Source of the DNA: Promicromonospora iranensis
GTDB lineage: Bacteria; Actinomycetota; Actinomycetes; Actinomycetales; Cellulomonadaceae
Direction of reading: 5' to 3'
Assembly (NCBI RefSeq): GCF_028994805.1
Contig: NZ_JAJQQP010000003.1
Span: forward strand, 157,145-221,144
DNA: 64,000 nt
A program made the translations under genes and the position numbers. This document shows positions 42,849 through 51,399 of the stretch, one piece after another. A model generated the notes under the pieces. It saw only the letters and a program-made list of their open reading frames with translations, was not told the origin of the DNA and ran no database searches. The first letter of the stretch is position 1. Each line of letters begins with the position of its first letter.

Positions 42849-43445
42849 ATGGAGTCTGTTATTTCCCGCGAACCGAACTCACCGCTCGTGCTCGACACGC
42901 ACGAGCTGTCTCGGCGTGCCGGATCCATGCGTACGCACAGCGCGACCGTGCAGGCGCCGTCGGATCTCGGTACTGCTGTGATCGGTATCCCGGAAGGCTC
43001 AGACCTCGAGCTGGATCTTCGACTCGAGTCCGTGATGGAAGGCGTGCTGGTCTCCGGCACGGTCCGCGGCACGGCAAAGGGTGAGTGCAGCCGCTGCCTC
43101 GACGACATCACTCGTGAGCTCACGGTCGATGTGACCGAGCTGTTCGCCTACCCCGAGAGGGTTGCGGCGTCGGTCAAGGCGGGGGACGTCGACGTCGAGG
43201 ACGAAGAGTCAGTCCTGGACGACGACGACAATGCCGACCTGGAGCCTGCGCTTCGGGATTCGGTAGTGACTGCACTACCATTTCAACCGCTGTGCCGGGA
43301 GGACTGCCCGGGCCTGTGCTCCGAGTGCGGAGCACGCCTGGCTGACGACCCCGGTCATCACCATGACGTAGTCGACCCTCGTTGGTCGGCGCTTCAGAGC
43401 ATGCTCGAATCTACGAGCGTGTCGGACGAGACGAAAGAGAGCTAG
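42849..43445 (+). CDS. YceD/DUF177 family protein
   Basis: A 198-residue protein of the YceD family, linked to 23S rRNA accumulation and nearly always encoded before rpmF. It has LVLDTHELSRRAGSMRTHSA, a beta-rich middle, CSRCLDDI with a matching C-terminal LCREDCPGLCSECGARL (two Cys pairs, probably zinc-binding), and an acidic loop VDVEDEESVLDDDDNADLEP. The start is uncertain: ATG at 42849 is used, but a TAGGAT box at 42768-42773 is 6 nt from a TTG at 42780 in the same frame. It ends 3 bp before rpmF. Confidence 0.85.
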   Translation: MESVISREPNSPLVLDTHELSRRAGSMRTHSATVQAPSDLGTAVIGIPEGSDLELDLRLESVMEGVLVSGTVRGTAKGECSRCLDDITRELTVDVTELFAYPERVAASVKAGDVDVEDEESVLDDDDNADLEPALRDSVVTALPFQPLCREDCPGLCSECGARLADDPGHHHDVVDPRWSALQSMLESTSVSDETKES

Positions 43446-43447
43446 CC

Positions 43448-43642
43448 GTGGCTGTTCCGAAGCGCAAGATGTCGCGCAGCAACACCCGTGCGCGTCGCTC
43501 GCAGTGGAAGACCACCGCAGCGACCCTCACCACCTGCCCGCAGTGCCAGGGCAACAAGCTGCCGCACACGGCGTGCCCGACGTGCGGCACCTACAAGGGC
43601 CGCACGTACCGCGACGCCCTGAAGACCGTTCACGCGGGCTGA
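43448..43642 (+). CDS. rpmF: 50S ribosomal protein L32
   Basis: A 64-residue ribosomal protein of the large subunit. It starts AVPKRKMSRSNTRARRSQWK and has a four-Cys zinc site: TTCPQCQGNKLPHTACPTCG, then TYKGR. GTG start directly after the YceD stop, and rnc begins 2 bp after its end, so yceD-rpmF-rnc-mutM read as one operon. All zinc ligands are kept, as in the L28 encoded at 35885-36082. Confidence 0.95.
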   Translation: MAVPKRKMSRSNTRARRSQWKTTAATLTTCPQCQGNKLPHTACPTCGTYKGRTYRDALKTVHAG

Positions 43643-43643
43643 C

Positions 43644-44432
43644 GTGGCCAAGGGCGGGACGTCGCCGGCGAGGCCGGAACCTACCGCGCTGCTCGAGAAG
43701 CTCGGGGTCCATCTGGACCCCGAGCTTCTTGTGCTGGCACTGACCCACCGGTCGTTCGCGCACGAGGCCGGCGGCATCCCCACGAACGAGCGCCTGGAGT
43801 TCCTGGGTGACGCCGTGCTGGGGCTCGTGGTGACGGAGGCGCTGTACCGCCGTCACCCCGACCTGTCGGAAGGCGACCTGGCGCGCATGCGCGCGGCGAC
43901 GGTCTCGCAGCGTGCGCTCGCCGCGGTGGCGCGGACGCTCGGCCTGGGCAAGTACGTGCTGCTCGGCAAGGGTGAGATCCGCACGCGCGGCTTCGAGAAG
44001 GACTCGATCCTCTCCGACACGGTGGAGGCCCTGATCGGCGCCACCTACCTGTCGCACGGCCTGGAGACGTCGCGCGCGCTGGTGCACCGCCTCGTCGACT
44101 CGACGCTCGACGTCGCCGCGGGCCTGGGCGCAGGGCTGGACTGGAAGACGTCGCTGCAGGAGGCCTCGGCCGAACGCGGACTCGGCGCGCCCGACTACAT
44201 CGCCACGTTCGAGGGTCCGGAACATGCCCGGGTCTTCCACTCGACCGTCGTGATCGACGGCGTCACCTACGGGACCGGCTCGGGCAGCGCGAAGAAGCAC
44301 GCCGAGCAGGGCGCGGCCGAGGAGACCTACCGGGCGCTCCTGGAGAAGTTCCCGCTGCCCAAGCCGGGGGTCGACGGCGAGAGCGCCGCCGGGGACACCT
44401 CCGGGAGCAAGGCGCCGGTCGCCGGTGCCTGA
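43644..44432 (+). CDS. rnc: Ribonuclease III
   Basis: A 262-residue double-stranded RNA endonuclease that processes rRNA precursors and structured mRNAs. The catalytic signature [16 protein letters not shown] is at about residues 49-64, with downstream [17 protein letters not shown] supplying further metal ligands. The dsRNA-binding domain runs from about residue 165 ([20 protein letters not shown] to [20 protein letters not shown]). A Gly/Ser-rich tail follows. GTG start; the end overlaps mutM by 8 bp. Confidence 0.94.
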   Translation: MAKGGTSPARPEPTALLEKLGVHLDPELLVLALTHRSFAHEAGGIPTNERLEFLGDAVLGLVVTEALYRRHPDLSEGDLARMRAATVSQRALAAVARTLGLGKYVLLGKGEIRTRGFEKDSILSDTVEALIGATYLSHGLETSRALVHRLVDSTLDVAAGLGAGLDWKTSLQEASAERGLGAPDYIATFEGPEHARVFHSTVVIDGVTYGTGSGSAKKHAEQGAAEETYRALLEKFPLPKPGVDGESAAGDTSGSKAPVAGA

Positions 44433-45450
44433 GCTCCCTGAGGTCGAGACCGTCCGGGACGGCCTCGACCGGCTGGTCGTCGGCGCGACCGTGCGCGACG
44501 TCGAGGTGTTCCGCGAGTACAGCGTCCGCCGGCACGACGGCGGTCCGGGTTCGTTCCGCGATCAGCTCGTCGGACGGCGGCTGGGTGCCGCCGTCCGCCG
44601 CGGCAAGTTCCTCTGGCTGCCGCTGGACGACCCCGCACGGCCCGACGGTGCCCCGCGGGCCGAGCCTGTGGAGACCCCCGCCGCTGCGCTCCTGGCACAC
44701 CTCGGCATGTCGGGCCAGCTGCTCGTCCGTGGCGCCGCGGCGAGCGGCGCCCAGGACCCGGCGGCGACCGCCGTCCTGCCCGCGGATCCGGAACCCGACG
44801 GCTGGCAGCACCCTCACCTGCGCGTCCGCCTGCACCTGACGGGCGCCCCCTCCGGCGCGCGGTACCTCGACTTCGTGGACCAGCGCACGTTCGGGCACCT
44901 GAGCGTGCAGGACCTGGTGCCCGGCGACGGCGAACCGGCGTCGAGCATCCCGGCCGGGCACGGCTCGGACCTGCCCCTGCTCCCGCAGCCGGTCGCGCAC
45001 ATCGCCCGTGACCTGCTCGACCCGAACCTGGACCTCGACGGCCTGGTCCGGCGGGTGCGTCGCCGTCGGACCCAGGTGAAGCGTGCGCTGCTGGACCAGA
45101 CCGTCGTGTCCGGCGTGGGCAACATCTACGCCGACGAGGCGCTCTGGCGGGCGAAGGTGCACTGGGCTCGGCCCACCGACAAGCTCCGGGCCGCCGACGT
45201 GCGCCGCGTGCTGGACTCGGCGGCCGAGGTGATGCGCGAGGCGCTGGTCCAGGGCGGCACCAGCTTCGACGAGCTGTACGTCAACGTGAACGGGGAGTCG
45301 GGGTACTTCGACCGCTCGCTCGCGGTGTACGGGCAGGAGAACGAGGCGTGCCGGCGCTGTGGCGCGCTGGTCCGCCGGGACGCGTTCATGAACCGGTCCT
45401 CGTTCAGCTGCCCGGTCTGCCAGCCGGCCCCCCGCCCCCGCACCCCGTAA
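44425..45450 (+). CDS. mutM: Formamidopyrimidine-DNA glycosylase
   Basis: A 341-residue bifunctional glycosylase/AP-lyase that removes 8-oxoguanine and Fapy lesions. The mature N-terminus [13 protein letters not shown] places the catalytic Pro and Glu, and [10 protein letters not shown] holds the conserved Lys. The helix-two-turn-helix lies around [20 protein letters not shown]. The C-terminal zinc finger is [19 protein letters not shown] then CPVC, with the DNA-contacting Arg. An insertion at about residues 75-125 makes it longer than the usual 270-290. GTG start inside rnc. A large palindrome follows. Confidence 0.93.
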   Translation: MPELPEVETVRDGLDRLVVGATVRDVEVFREYSVRRHDGGPGSFRDQLVGRRLGAAVRRGKFLWLPLDDPARPDGAPRAEPVETPAAALLAHLGMSGQLLVRGAAASGAQDPAATAVLPADPEPDGWQHPHLRVRLHLTGAPSGARYLDFVDQRTFGHLSVQDLVPGDGEPASSIPAGHGSDLPLLPQPVAHIARDLLDPNLDLDGLVRRVRRRRTQVKRALLDQTVVSGVGNIYADEALWRAKVHWARPTDKLRAADVRRVLDSAAEVMREALVQGGTSFDELYVNVNGESGYFDRSLAVYGQENEACRRCGALVRRDAFMNRSSFSCPVCQPAPRPRTP

Positions 45451-45456
45451 CCACCT

Positions 45457-45521
45457 CCGTTGAGTGCTGGCTATTTGTGGGCCGGGAGCACGCCAGACCA
45501 CAGATAGCCAGCACTCAACGG
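45457..45521. terminator. 65-bp palindrome between convergent mutM and dehydrogenase gene
   Basis: Arms of 24 bp (45457-45480, starting CCGTTGAGTGCTGGC, and 45498-45521) pair with one mismatch around a 17-nt loop. The right end is 4 bp from the opposite gene's stop codon. It is likely a bidirectional terminator. The arms differ from the 62-bp family. Confidence 0.65.
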
Positions 45522-45525
45522 CTGG

Positions 45526-46503
45526 TCAGCGGGGGGTGACGTTGCGGAGAGGCTCGCCCGCCCGCCAGGACGTGAGCTGGTCGGCGAGGAAGCGGGCCGC
45601 GCCGCGCGGACGTCCACCCGCCACGTGGGGCGTGAGGATCAGGTTCGGGACGTCCCAGAGGGGAGAGTTCGCCGGCAAGGGCTCCGTCTCCATGACGTCG
45701 AGCGCAGCGCCGGCGAGCCGCCCGGAACGCAACGCGTCGACGAGTGCTGCCTCGTCCACCGTCGCGCCCCGGCCCACGTTCACGAATCGCGCCGACGTCG
45801 GCAGCAGGCTCAGCAGGCGGGCGTCCAGGATGTGCCGCGTGGCGGGCACCGCGGGCAGCAGGGAGACGAGCAGGTCGGTCTCGGCCAGCAGGGCGTCCAG
45901 GCCGTCGGGGCCCACCACGGGGTAGCCGGACCGTTCGCCCGCGCGCGAGGCGACGCCGGTGACCTGCGCACCCAGCGCCGTCAGCAGCGGGGACAGTCGC
46001 AGCGCGATCGAGCCGAAGCCCCAGACGGTCACGCGTGCGCCGTCGAGCGTGTACTCGCGCTCTGTTCCCGGGTCCGCCTGGGCGAACGCGATCTCCTTGG
46101 CCCAGTGGTGCTCGCGCTGCGCGGCGAGGGAGAAGTCGATGCGGCGAACGGTCGCCAGGATCAGCGCCAGCGCGTGCTCGGTGACGGTGTCGTCGTGCAG
46201 GGACTGGCCGGAGGAGATCACGACCTCGGGGCCGAACCCGGCCCGCAGCGCCACGTCCGGGCCGGCGGAGAGCGTCTGCACCCAGCGCAGCCGGGGCATG
46301 CGGCGGGCGGCGTCGGCGAGGACCTTGGGCGGGCTGGACCAGGTGACCAGCACCTCGGCGTCGGTGTGCTCCTCGGGGACCGGCTCGTTCATCGCGTAGG
46401 CGACGACGGTGTCGGTGCCGCCGGGCGCGAAGGAGGCTCCGCCGTCGGGCAGCAGGGACGGGAAGTCGAGGTCGAAGGGCACGTCCGGTACGAGGATCTT
46501 CAC
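45526..46503 (-). CDS. D-isomer specific 2-hydroxyacid dehydrogenase
   Basis: A 325-residue NAD(P)-dependent dehydrogenase. The substrate domain carries RWVQTLSAGPDVAL; the cofactor domain carries VTVWGFGSIALRLSPLLTAL (Rossmann GxGxxx near residue 150). The catalytic set follows: Arg region LPTSARFVNVGRGATVDEAA, Glu in ALDVMETEPLP and His in LTPHVAGG. It reduces a 2-keto acid or oxidises the D-hydroxy acid; glyoxylate or hydroxypyruvate is typical, but the true substrate is unknown. The GTG at 46503 fits the family start VKILVPDVPF. It ends at the palindrome shared with mutM. Confidence 0.85.
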   Translation of the reverse strand: MKILVPDVPFDLDFPSLLPDGGASFAPGGTDTVVAYAMNEPVPEEHTDAEVLVTWSSPPKVLADAARRMPRLRWVQTLSAGPDVALRAGFGPEVVISSGQSLHDDTVTEHALALILATVRRIDFSLAAQREHHWAKEIAFAQADPGTEREYTLDGARVTVWGFGSIALRLSPLLTALGAQVTGVASRAGERSGYPVVGPDGLDALLAETDLLVSLLPAVPATRHILDARLLSLLPTSARFVNVGRGATVDEAALVDALRSGRLAGAALDVMETEPLPANSPLWDVPNLILTPHVAGGRPRGAARFLADQLTSWRAGEPLRNVTPR

Positions 46504-46539
46504 GCCCGGGACGTTACCTGACGTGCCCCCGGACGAGCG

Positions 46540-46580
46540 CGAGGTGTGTCGCGCCAGGGATCCTGGCGCGACACACCTCG
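46540..46580 (-). terminator. 19-bp perfect hairpin after the C40 peptidase gene
   Basis: CGAGGTGTGTCGCGCCAGG (46540-46558) and its complement (46562-46580) are perfect over 19 bp with a 3-nt loop. It lies 25 nt after the peptidase stop on the minus strand and before the dehydrogenase start. Confidence 0.7.
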
Positions 46581-46604
46581 TGGTCCGGCGTGGGGACGGG
46601 AGGG

Positions 46605-47513
46605 TCAGCCCGCCACCCGGATGTACACCGGGTTGTTCTGCCACATCTTGCCGTACTGCACCGGGGTGCCCTGCTGCTGGGCCTCGACGACCATGCCGTT
46701 GCCGGCGTAGAGCGCCACGTGGCCAGGCGTCCACACGATGTCGCCCGGCTGCGCCTCGGCGGCGGAGACCTGGCGCCCGATGGTCGAGATCGCGCTCGAG
46801 CTGTGCGGGACCGAGACCCCGAGCTGGCCGTAGACGTACTGGATGAGCCCGGAGCAGTCGAAGCCGCTGGGGGAGGCTCCGCCCCACACGTAGGGCACGC
46901 CGACGTACTCGAGGGCGAGGTTGACGGCCTGCTGGCCCAGACCGGAGGCGTCCCCGACGGTCTCGACGACGGCTGCCGCCTCGGTCTCCGTGGCGGCCGC
47001 GGCTTCGGCAGCAGCCTCAGCAGCGGCGGCTGCCTCGGCCTCGGCCTGCGCCTCGGCCTCTGCCTTGGCGCGAGCCTCGGCCTCCGCCTTGGCCTTGGCC
47101 TCGGCCTCGGCGATGCCCGCCTCGGTCTCGGCGTACGGAGTCACGGACACCCGTCCGCGCTCGGCCCAGAAGTCGGCGTCCTGCGTGACCTTGACCTTGG
47201 TCACCAGGTTCTCGGAGATGCTGGCGCGGGACGTCGTGTCGACGGTGTTGCTGACCGGGGTCGCGTTGGCGAGCGCGGTCTGCGTGTGCGGCTCGACGGG
47301 CGCCGTGTGGGCCGTCTGGGTGAAGACCGACGCCAGCATGCCGGACGTGACGACCGCGATGGCGCCGGTCCGGGCAGCATTCTCGGCAGCGGTCTGGGTC
47401 AGGGCGGTGAAGGGGGTGAGCGCAGGGCCGTCGGCGCGGTGCCTGCCCCGGTTGCTGGAGCGGTTTGCCTGGTCGTCCGCCCAGTCGTGGGTGCGGTCGG
47501 TGAGTACGGTCAC
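46605..47513 (-). CDS. C40 (NlpC/P60) peptidoglycan endopeptidase
   Basis: A 302-residue exported hydrolase. After a polar N-terminus comes a weak hydrophobic export segment (TGAIAVVTSGMLASVF, about 49-65). A long Ala/Glu heptad-like stalk follows (AEAKAKAEAEARAKAEAEAQ, about 135-185), probably a coiled coil reaching through the wall. The C-terminal NlpC/P60 domain has VGVPYVWGGASPSGFDCSG with the catalytic Cys, PGDIVWTPGHVALYAGNG with the His and the third polar residue near VEAQQQ. It should cleave D-Glu-to-diamino-acid bonds in wall peptides. GTG start with AGGAG. A c-di-AMP riboswitch lies upstream. Confidence 0.88.
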   Translation of the reverse strand: MTVLTDRTHDWADDQANRSSNRGRHRADGPALTPFTALTQTAAENAARTGAIAVVTSGMLASVFTQTAHTAPVEPHTQTALANATPVSNTVDTTSRASISENLVTKVKVTQDADFWAERGRVSVTPYAETEAGIAEAEAKAKAEAEARAKAEAEAQAEAEAAAAAEAAAEAAAATETEAAAVVETVGDASGLGQQAVNLALEYVGVPYVWGGASPSGFDCSGLIQYVYGQLGVSVPHSSSAISTIGRQVSAAEAQPGDIVWTPGHVALYAGNGMVVEAQQQGTPVQYGKMWQNNPVYIRVAG

Positions 47514-47526
47514 CAGTGTTCTCCTC

Positions 47527-47685
47527 GGACGCCTACGAAGTGAGCTGTCGGGTTCGGATGGGGAGAGCGATCACCCGGCCTCACGAGGAGGCTTCACCCC
47601 TAGGACACTCGCGTGCCCGCTTACTTGGTTCCCCCGTCCCTGTCACGTTCTAGCTGCTCAGATCCGGTGACAGGGTTCGGCGTCC
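47527..47685 (-). promoter_or_regulatory. c-di-AMP (ydaO/yuaA) riboswitch
   Basis: Reading the minus strand, the closing stem is GGACGCC (47685-47679) with GGCGTCC (47533-47527). Between them are the class hallmarks GGGGGAACC, GGGGTGAA, GCCGGG, and CCGAACCCGACAGCTCA leading to GTAGGCG. These match the actinobacterial ydaO consensus, which commonly precedes wall hydrolase genes and shuts expression at high c-di-AMP. A promoter (TGACAT, 16 bp, TACGGT at 47728-47723) lies just upstream. Confidence 0.88.
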
Positions 47686-47820
47686 GGACCTGGACCTCCC
47701 CGTTGCTGGAGAGGCGAGACTGACCGTACCCGGCTCTCGCGCGAATGTCACGATTAGGTCACATACCGACTTGTGATGGAACCTCCCTGGCAATCTGTGC
47801 CCCATGCCACTATGGCGTTC

Positions 47821-49455
47821 ATGACCGTTTCCATGCGTTCCCGGTACGACGTCGTCGTCGTGGGCGGTGGTCACAACGGCCTCACCGCAGCGGCCTACGC
47901 GGCGCGCGGCGGCCGGTCCGTCCTCCTCCTCGAACGTGCTGATCACGTGGGCGGCGCCGCCGTCTCGGCCCGTCCGTTCGCCGGGACGGACGCACGGCTG
48001 TCGCGCTACTCCTACCTCGTCTCGCTCCTGCCGCGACAGGTGATCGAGGAGCTCGGCCTCCCCATCACCCTGAAGCGCCGCCGCTGGTCCTCGTACACAC
48101 CGGTGGGCGACGGTGGCCTCCTCGTCGACAGCCAGGACGACGCCGCCACGCGCGCCTCCTTCCACCGCCTCACCGGCTCCGACGCCGACTTCGAGGCATG
48201 GGCCCGCTTCTACGCCATGACCGCGGAGGTGGCCCGCCGGCTCGCGCCGACACTCACCGAGCCCCTGCTCCCGCGGTCGGCGGTCCGGGACCTCGTGGTC
48301 GACGGCGTGGGAGAGGAAGCCTGGCGGGCGCTCTTCGAGGAGCCCTTGGGCGAGGTGCTGCGCCGCACCTTCGCCGACGACGTCGTCCGCGGCATCGCGG
48401 CCACCGACGGCCTGATCGGCACGTTCGCCGACCTCGACGAGCCGTCCCTGCGGCAGAACCGCTGCTTCCTCTACCACGTCATCGGCAACGGGACCGGCGA
48501 CTGGGACGTGCCCGTGGGCGGCATGGGCGCCGTCTCGGGCGCCCTGCGCGACGCCGCCCTCGCCGCCGGCGCGACGATCGTCACCTCGGCGACCGTCACC
48601 GCCGTCGATCCCGGCGGACCCGGCGCCTCCGGTGCGGAGGTCACCTGGACCGACGGCGACGGGCGCACCCGGGGCGTCACCGCCGGGCACGTGCTCGCCG
48701 GGTGCGCCCCGGCCGAGCTGGACCGGCTGCTGGGCGGCCACGCCCCGGCGTCGGCCGACCACCCGGAGGGCGCCCAGCTCAAGGTGAACATGCTGCTGAC
48801 GCGCTTGCCCCGGCTGCGCGACGACGTCGATCCCGTCGCCGCGTTCAGCGGAACCCTGCACGTCCACGAGTCGCTGTCCCAGCTCCAAGCCGCGCACGCG
48901 CAGGCGGCCGCCGGGCACATACCGGACCTGCCGCCGAGCGAGATCTACTGCCACACGCTGACCGACCGGACGATCCTCGGGCCGGCGCTCGCCGGGACCG
49001 ACGCGCAGACCATCACGCTGTTCGGGCTCCACATGCCCGCCCGGCTCTTCCGCGCCGACCCGGACGGCGCCCGCGACCAGGCGCTCCGGGCCACGCTCGC
49101 GTCGCTGGACTCCGTGCTGGCCGAGCCGATCGAGGACCTGCTCGCACTCGACGCCGACGGCGCCCCGTGCCTCGAGGTGCGGACACCGGTCGACCTGGAG
49201 GGCGACGTCGGGCTGCCGGGCGGGCACATCTTCCACCGCGACCTCGCCTGGCCGTTCGCCGAGTCCGGCGACGGCTCGGGCGGTGGTTCCGGCGACGGCG
49301 CAGGCGGCGCAGCTGCAGCGGGCAGCGAGGCCGTCCGCTGGGGCGTGGCGACCGACCACCCCCGAGTGCTGCTGGCCGGCGCCGGCGCACGCCGAGGCGG
49401 CGGCGTCAGCGGGATCCCGGGTCGCGCGGCGGCGATGGCCGCCCTGTCCGGTTGA
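47821..49455 (+). CDS. Phytoene desaturase-like NAD(P)/FAD oxidoreductase
   Basis: A 544-residue flavoprotein. The FAD-binding Rossmann motif YDVVVVGGGHNGLTAAAYAA starts at about residue 8. LLLERADHVGGAAVS, LPRQVIEELGLPITLKRRRW and PVGGMGAVSGALRDAALAAG follow, and GGGVSGIPGRAAAMAAL ends the chain, as in CrtI-type/amine oxidase-like proteins such as PYROXD2. A Gly/Asp/Ala-rich insertion (DGSGGGSGDGAGGAAAAG) lies near residue 490. The substrate is unknown; no carotenoid genes are near. ATG at 47821 is 7 nt after a CACTAT box; starts at 47773, 47812 and 47833 are also open. Confidence 0.82.
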   Translation: MTVSMRSRYDVVVVGGGHNGLTAAAYAARGGRSVLLLERADHVGGAAVSARPFAGTDARLSRYSYLVSLLPRQVIEELGLPITLKRRRWSSYTPVGDGGLLVDSQDDAATRASFHRLTGSDADFEAWARFYAMTAEVARRLAPTLTEPLLPRSAVRDLVVDGVGEEAWRALFEEPLGEVLRRTFADDVVRGIAATDGLIGTFADLDEPSLRQNRCFLYHVIGNGTGDWDVPVGGMGAVSGALRDAALAAGATIVTSATVTAVDPGGPGASGAEVTWTDGDGRTRGVTAGHVLAGCAPAELDRLLGGHAPASADHPEGAQLKVNMLLTRLPRLRDDVDPVAAFSGTLHVHESLSQLQAAHAQAAAGHIPDLPPSEIYCHTLTDRTILGPALAGTDAQTITLFGLHMPARLFRADPDGARDQALRATLASLDSVLAEPIEDLLALDADGAPCLEVRTPVDLEGDVGLPGGHIFHRDLAWPFAESGDGSGGGSGDGAGGAAAAGSEAVRWGVATDHPRVLLAGAGARRGGGVSGIPGRAAAMAALSG

Positions 49456-49506
49456 CCACAGCGGCTCCGGCCAGGACGGGTCGTCGCCCGGCGGCAACCG
49501 CCGTGG

Positions 49507-51399
49507 TCAGCTGCTCTGTTCCTGGGCGGCGGACCACGTGTACTCCGGGTCGTGCGCTCGCAGGTGCTCGTGGGCGCCACGGGCGGTGACGGTGGCCGGG
49601 GCGTCGGGCGCGGCGAGGGCGTCGTGCCCCAGGAGCAGGACCTCGTCGGCGGCCGCCAGCGGGGTGAGGCGGTGCGTCGCCAGCAGCACCGCCCGGCCGG
49701 TCTCGCGCGCGTGGTCGGCAAGGGCACGCACCAGCGCGTCGGCCGTGCGGCCGTCCAGGTGCTCGGCCGGCTCGTCCACGAGCAGGACCCGGGCGGGCGA
49801 CAGGAGCGCACGAGCGACCAGGAGCCGACGGCGCTCGCCGCCCGAGACCGCCGCCGCGTCCGTGCCGACCACGGTGTCCAGCCCGTCGGGGAGCGCCGCG
49901 AGCCAGTCGCCCAGCCCCACGGCGTCGAGCGCGTCGCGAGCCTCGGCCGCCGTGACGTCCCCGCGCGCCACCCGCAGGTTCTCGACCACGGACGTGTCGA
50001 ACACATGCCCGTCCTCGGCGACGAACAGCCGCGCCTCCGGCGCACCCTGAGCGGTCGGCAGAAGGTCAGCTGATCGGTCGCTCGGAATGCCGACCTCCTG
50101 ACGTTCTGCCGACCATCCACTGACCTGTCCCGCCCGGGGTGGGATGAGGGCGGCCGCTGTCATCAGGAGTGTCGTCTTGCCGACGCCCGACGGGCCCGCC
50201 AGCGCGACGACCGAGCCCGGGCGCAGCGTGAGGGACACCCCCTCGACGACGGTCCGCGGCGGGCCCGCGCCCTCGGACCAGCCGGCGGCGATGTCGTCCA
50301 GTACCAGCAGCGCCTCGCCGTCCGCCTCGCCCTCCGCAGCGCCGTCCGCCTCTCTCTCCACCGAGGCGGCGGATGCCGGAGCCACGCGGGCGGGCGGTGC
50401 GCCCGGCACGGGGTCTGCGTCAGGGAGCAGCTCCACCAGCCGGTCCGCAGCCGCCCTCGACCGGTGCAGCTGGACCGCGGCGGCGGGGAGCCCGGCCGTC
50501 GCCTCGAACACGGCGAGCGGCGTCAGCACGATCACGGACAGCGCCTCCACGGACAGCGAGCCCGACAGCGTCGCCGGGATCCCCAGCGCTACCGACGCGA
50601 GCACCGCGAGCCCCTGGGCCAGCGCCCCCAGTGCGGCGGCCAGCCCGGAGGTGCGAGCGCCGTCGTCGGCGACGGCGGACAGGTGCGCATCGGCGGCGTC
50701 CAGGTCGGCCAGCCGCGCGCCGAACCGACCGGAGACGCGCAGCGGCGCCGATTCCTCCAGGATCTCCAGGGACAACGCCGTCACCTCCCCGCGAGCGGCG
50801 GCGCCCCGCGCCTCGGTCCGGGCAGCGGCCCGCGCCGCGAGCCACGGCGTCACCACCCCCGCGAGCACCAGGCACAGCGCCAGCGCCGCTCCCGCCGCCG
50901 GCAGCAGCACGCCCACCAGGATCACCGAGCCGAGCGAGGTCACGACCGCGACGCCCGCCGGCACGATCGAACGGACCACGACGTCGCCGACGTCGTCCAC
51001 GTCCTGCCCGATCCGGGCCAGCAGCTCCCCACGCCGCACCGTGACCGGACGGTCGTCGGCGGCGAGCCGGTCGTACAGGTTGGCACGGAGGGCCGCCATG
51101 CCACGGAGGGCGACGTCGTGCGAGGCGAGGCGCTCGCAGTAGCGGAGCACGCCGCGCCCGATCCCGAAGGCCCGTACCGCGACCACCGCCACGGAGAGGG
51201 TGAGCACCGGGGGCATCTGCGCGGCCCGGGCGACGAGCCAGGCGGCGACCGCCGCGAGCCCGATCGCGCACCCCAGGGCCAGGACGCCGAGCCCGATCGC
51301 CGCCGCCACCTTGGCCGGCCGGACCTCCAGCAGGGGCAGCACACGGCGCAGCGGGTCGGGGCGGCCGTCCCTGGTCAGGTGCTGTGTCGGGGTGGTCAT
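49507..51399 (-). CDS. cydC: Thiol reductant ABC exporter subunit CydC
   Basis: A 630-residue ABC half-transporter that with CydD exports cysteine/glutathione-type thiols needed for cytochrome bd assembly. Six helices fill residues 20-300. The ATPase has Walker A ALAGPSGVGKTTLLMTAAAL (about 398), signature SGGERRRLLVARALL (about 514) and VLLVDEPAEHLDGRTADALV. Residues 429-449 are encoded by a 62-bp palindromic repeat (copy 2), placed between Walker A and the FVAEDGHVF loop; the insert starts WSAERQEVG. An Ala/Glu-rich linker precedes the ATPase. The ATG at 51399 overlaps the cydD stop. Confidence 0.9.
   Translation of the reverse strand: MTTPTQHLTRDGRPDPLRRVLPLLEVRPAKVAAAIGLGVLALGCAIGLAAVAAWLVARAAQMPPVLTLSVAVVAVRAFGIGRGVLRYCERLASHDVALRGMAALRANLYDRLAADDRPVTVRRGELLARIGQDVDDVGDVVVRSIVPAGVAVVTSLGSVILVGVLLPAAGAALALCLVLAGVVTPWLAARAAARTEARGAAARGEVTALSLEILEESAPLRVSGRFGARLADLDAADAHLSAVADDGARTSGLAAALGALAQGLAVLASVALGIPATLSGSLSVEALSVIVLTPLAVFEATAGLPAAAVQLHRSRAAADRLVELLPDADPVPGAPPARVAPASAASVEREADGAAEGEADGEALLVLDDIAAGWSEGAGPPRTVVEGVSLTLRPGSVVALAGPSGVGKTTLLMTAAALIPPRAGQVSGWSAERQEVGIPSDRSADLLPTAQGAPEARLFVAEDGHVFDTSVVENLRVARGDVTAAEARDALDAVGLGDWLAALPDGLDTVVGTDAAAVSGGERRRLLVARALLSPARVLLVDEPAEHLDGRTADALVRALADHARETGRAVLLATHRLTPLAAADEVLLLGHDALAAPDAPATVTARGAHEHLRAHDPEYTWSAAQEQSS
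50053..50114 (-). repeat. 62-bp palindromic repeat, copy 2, inside cydC
   Basis: On the minus strand it begins GGTCGGCAGAACGTCAGG and ends CTTCTGCCGACC, with T before and GC after, exactly as for the other copies. It aligns without gaps to 23600-23661 and 62904-62965. It adds 21 in-frame codons to cydC with no stop. Confidence 0.88.
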
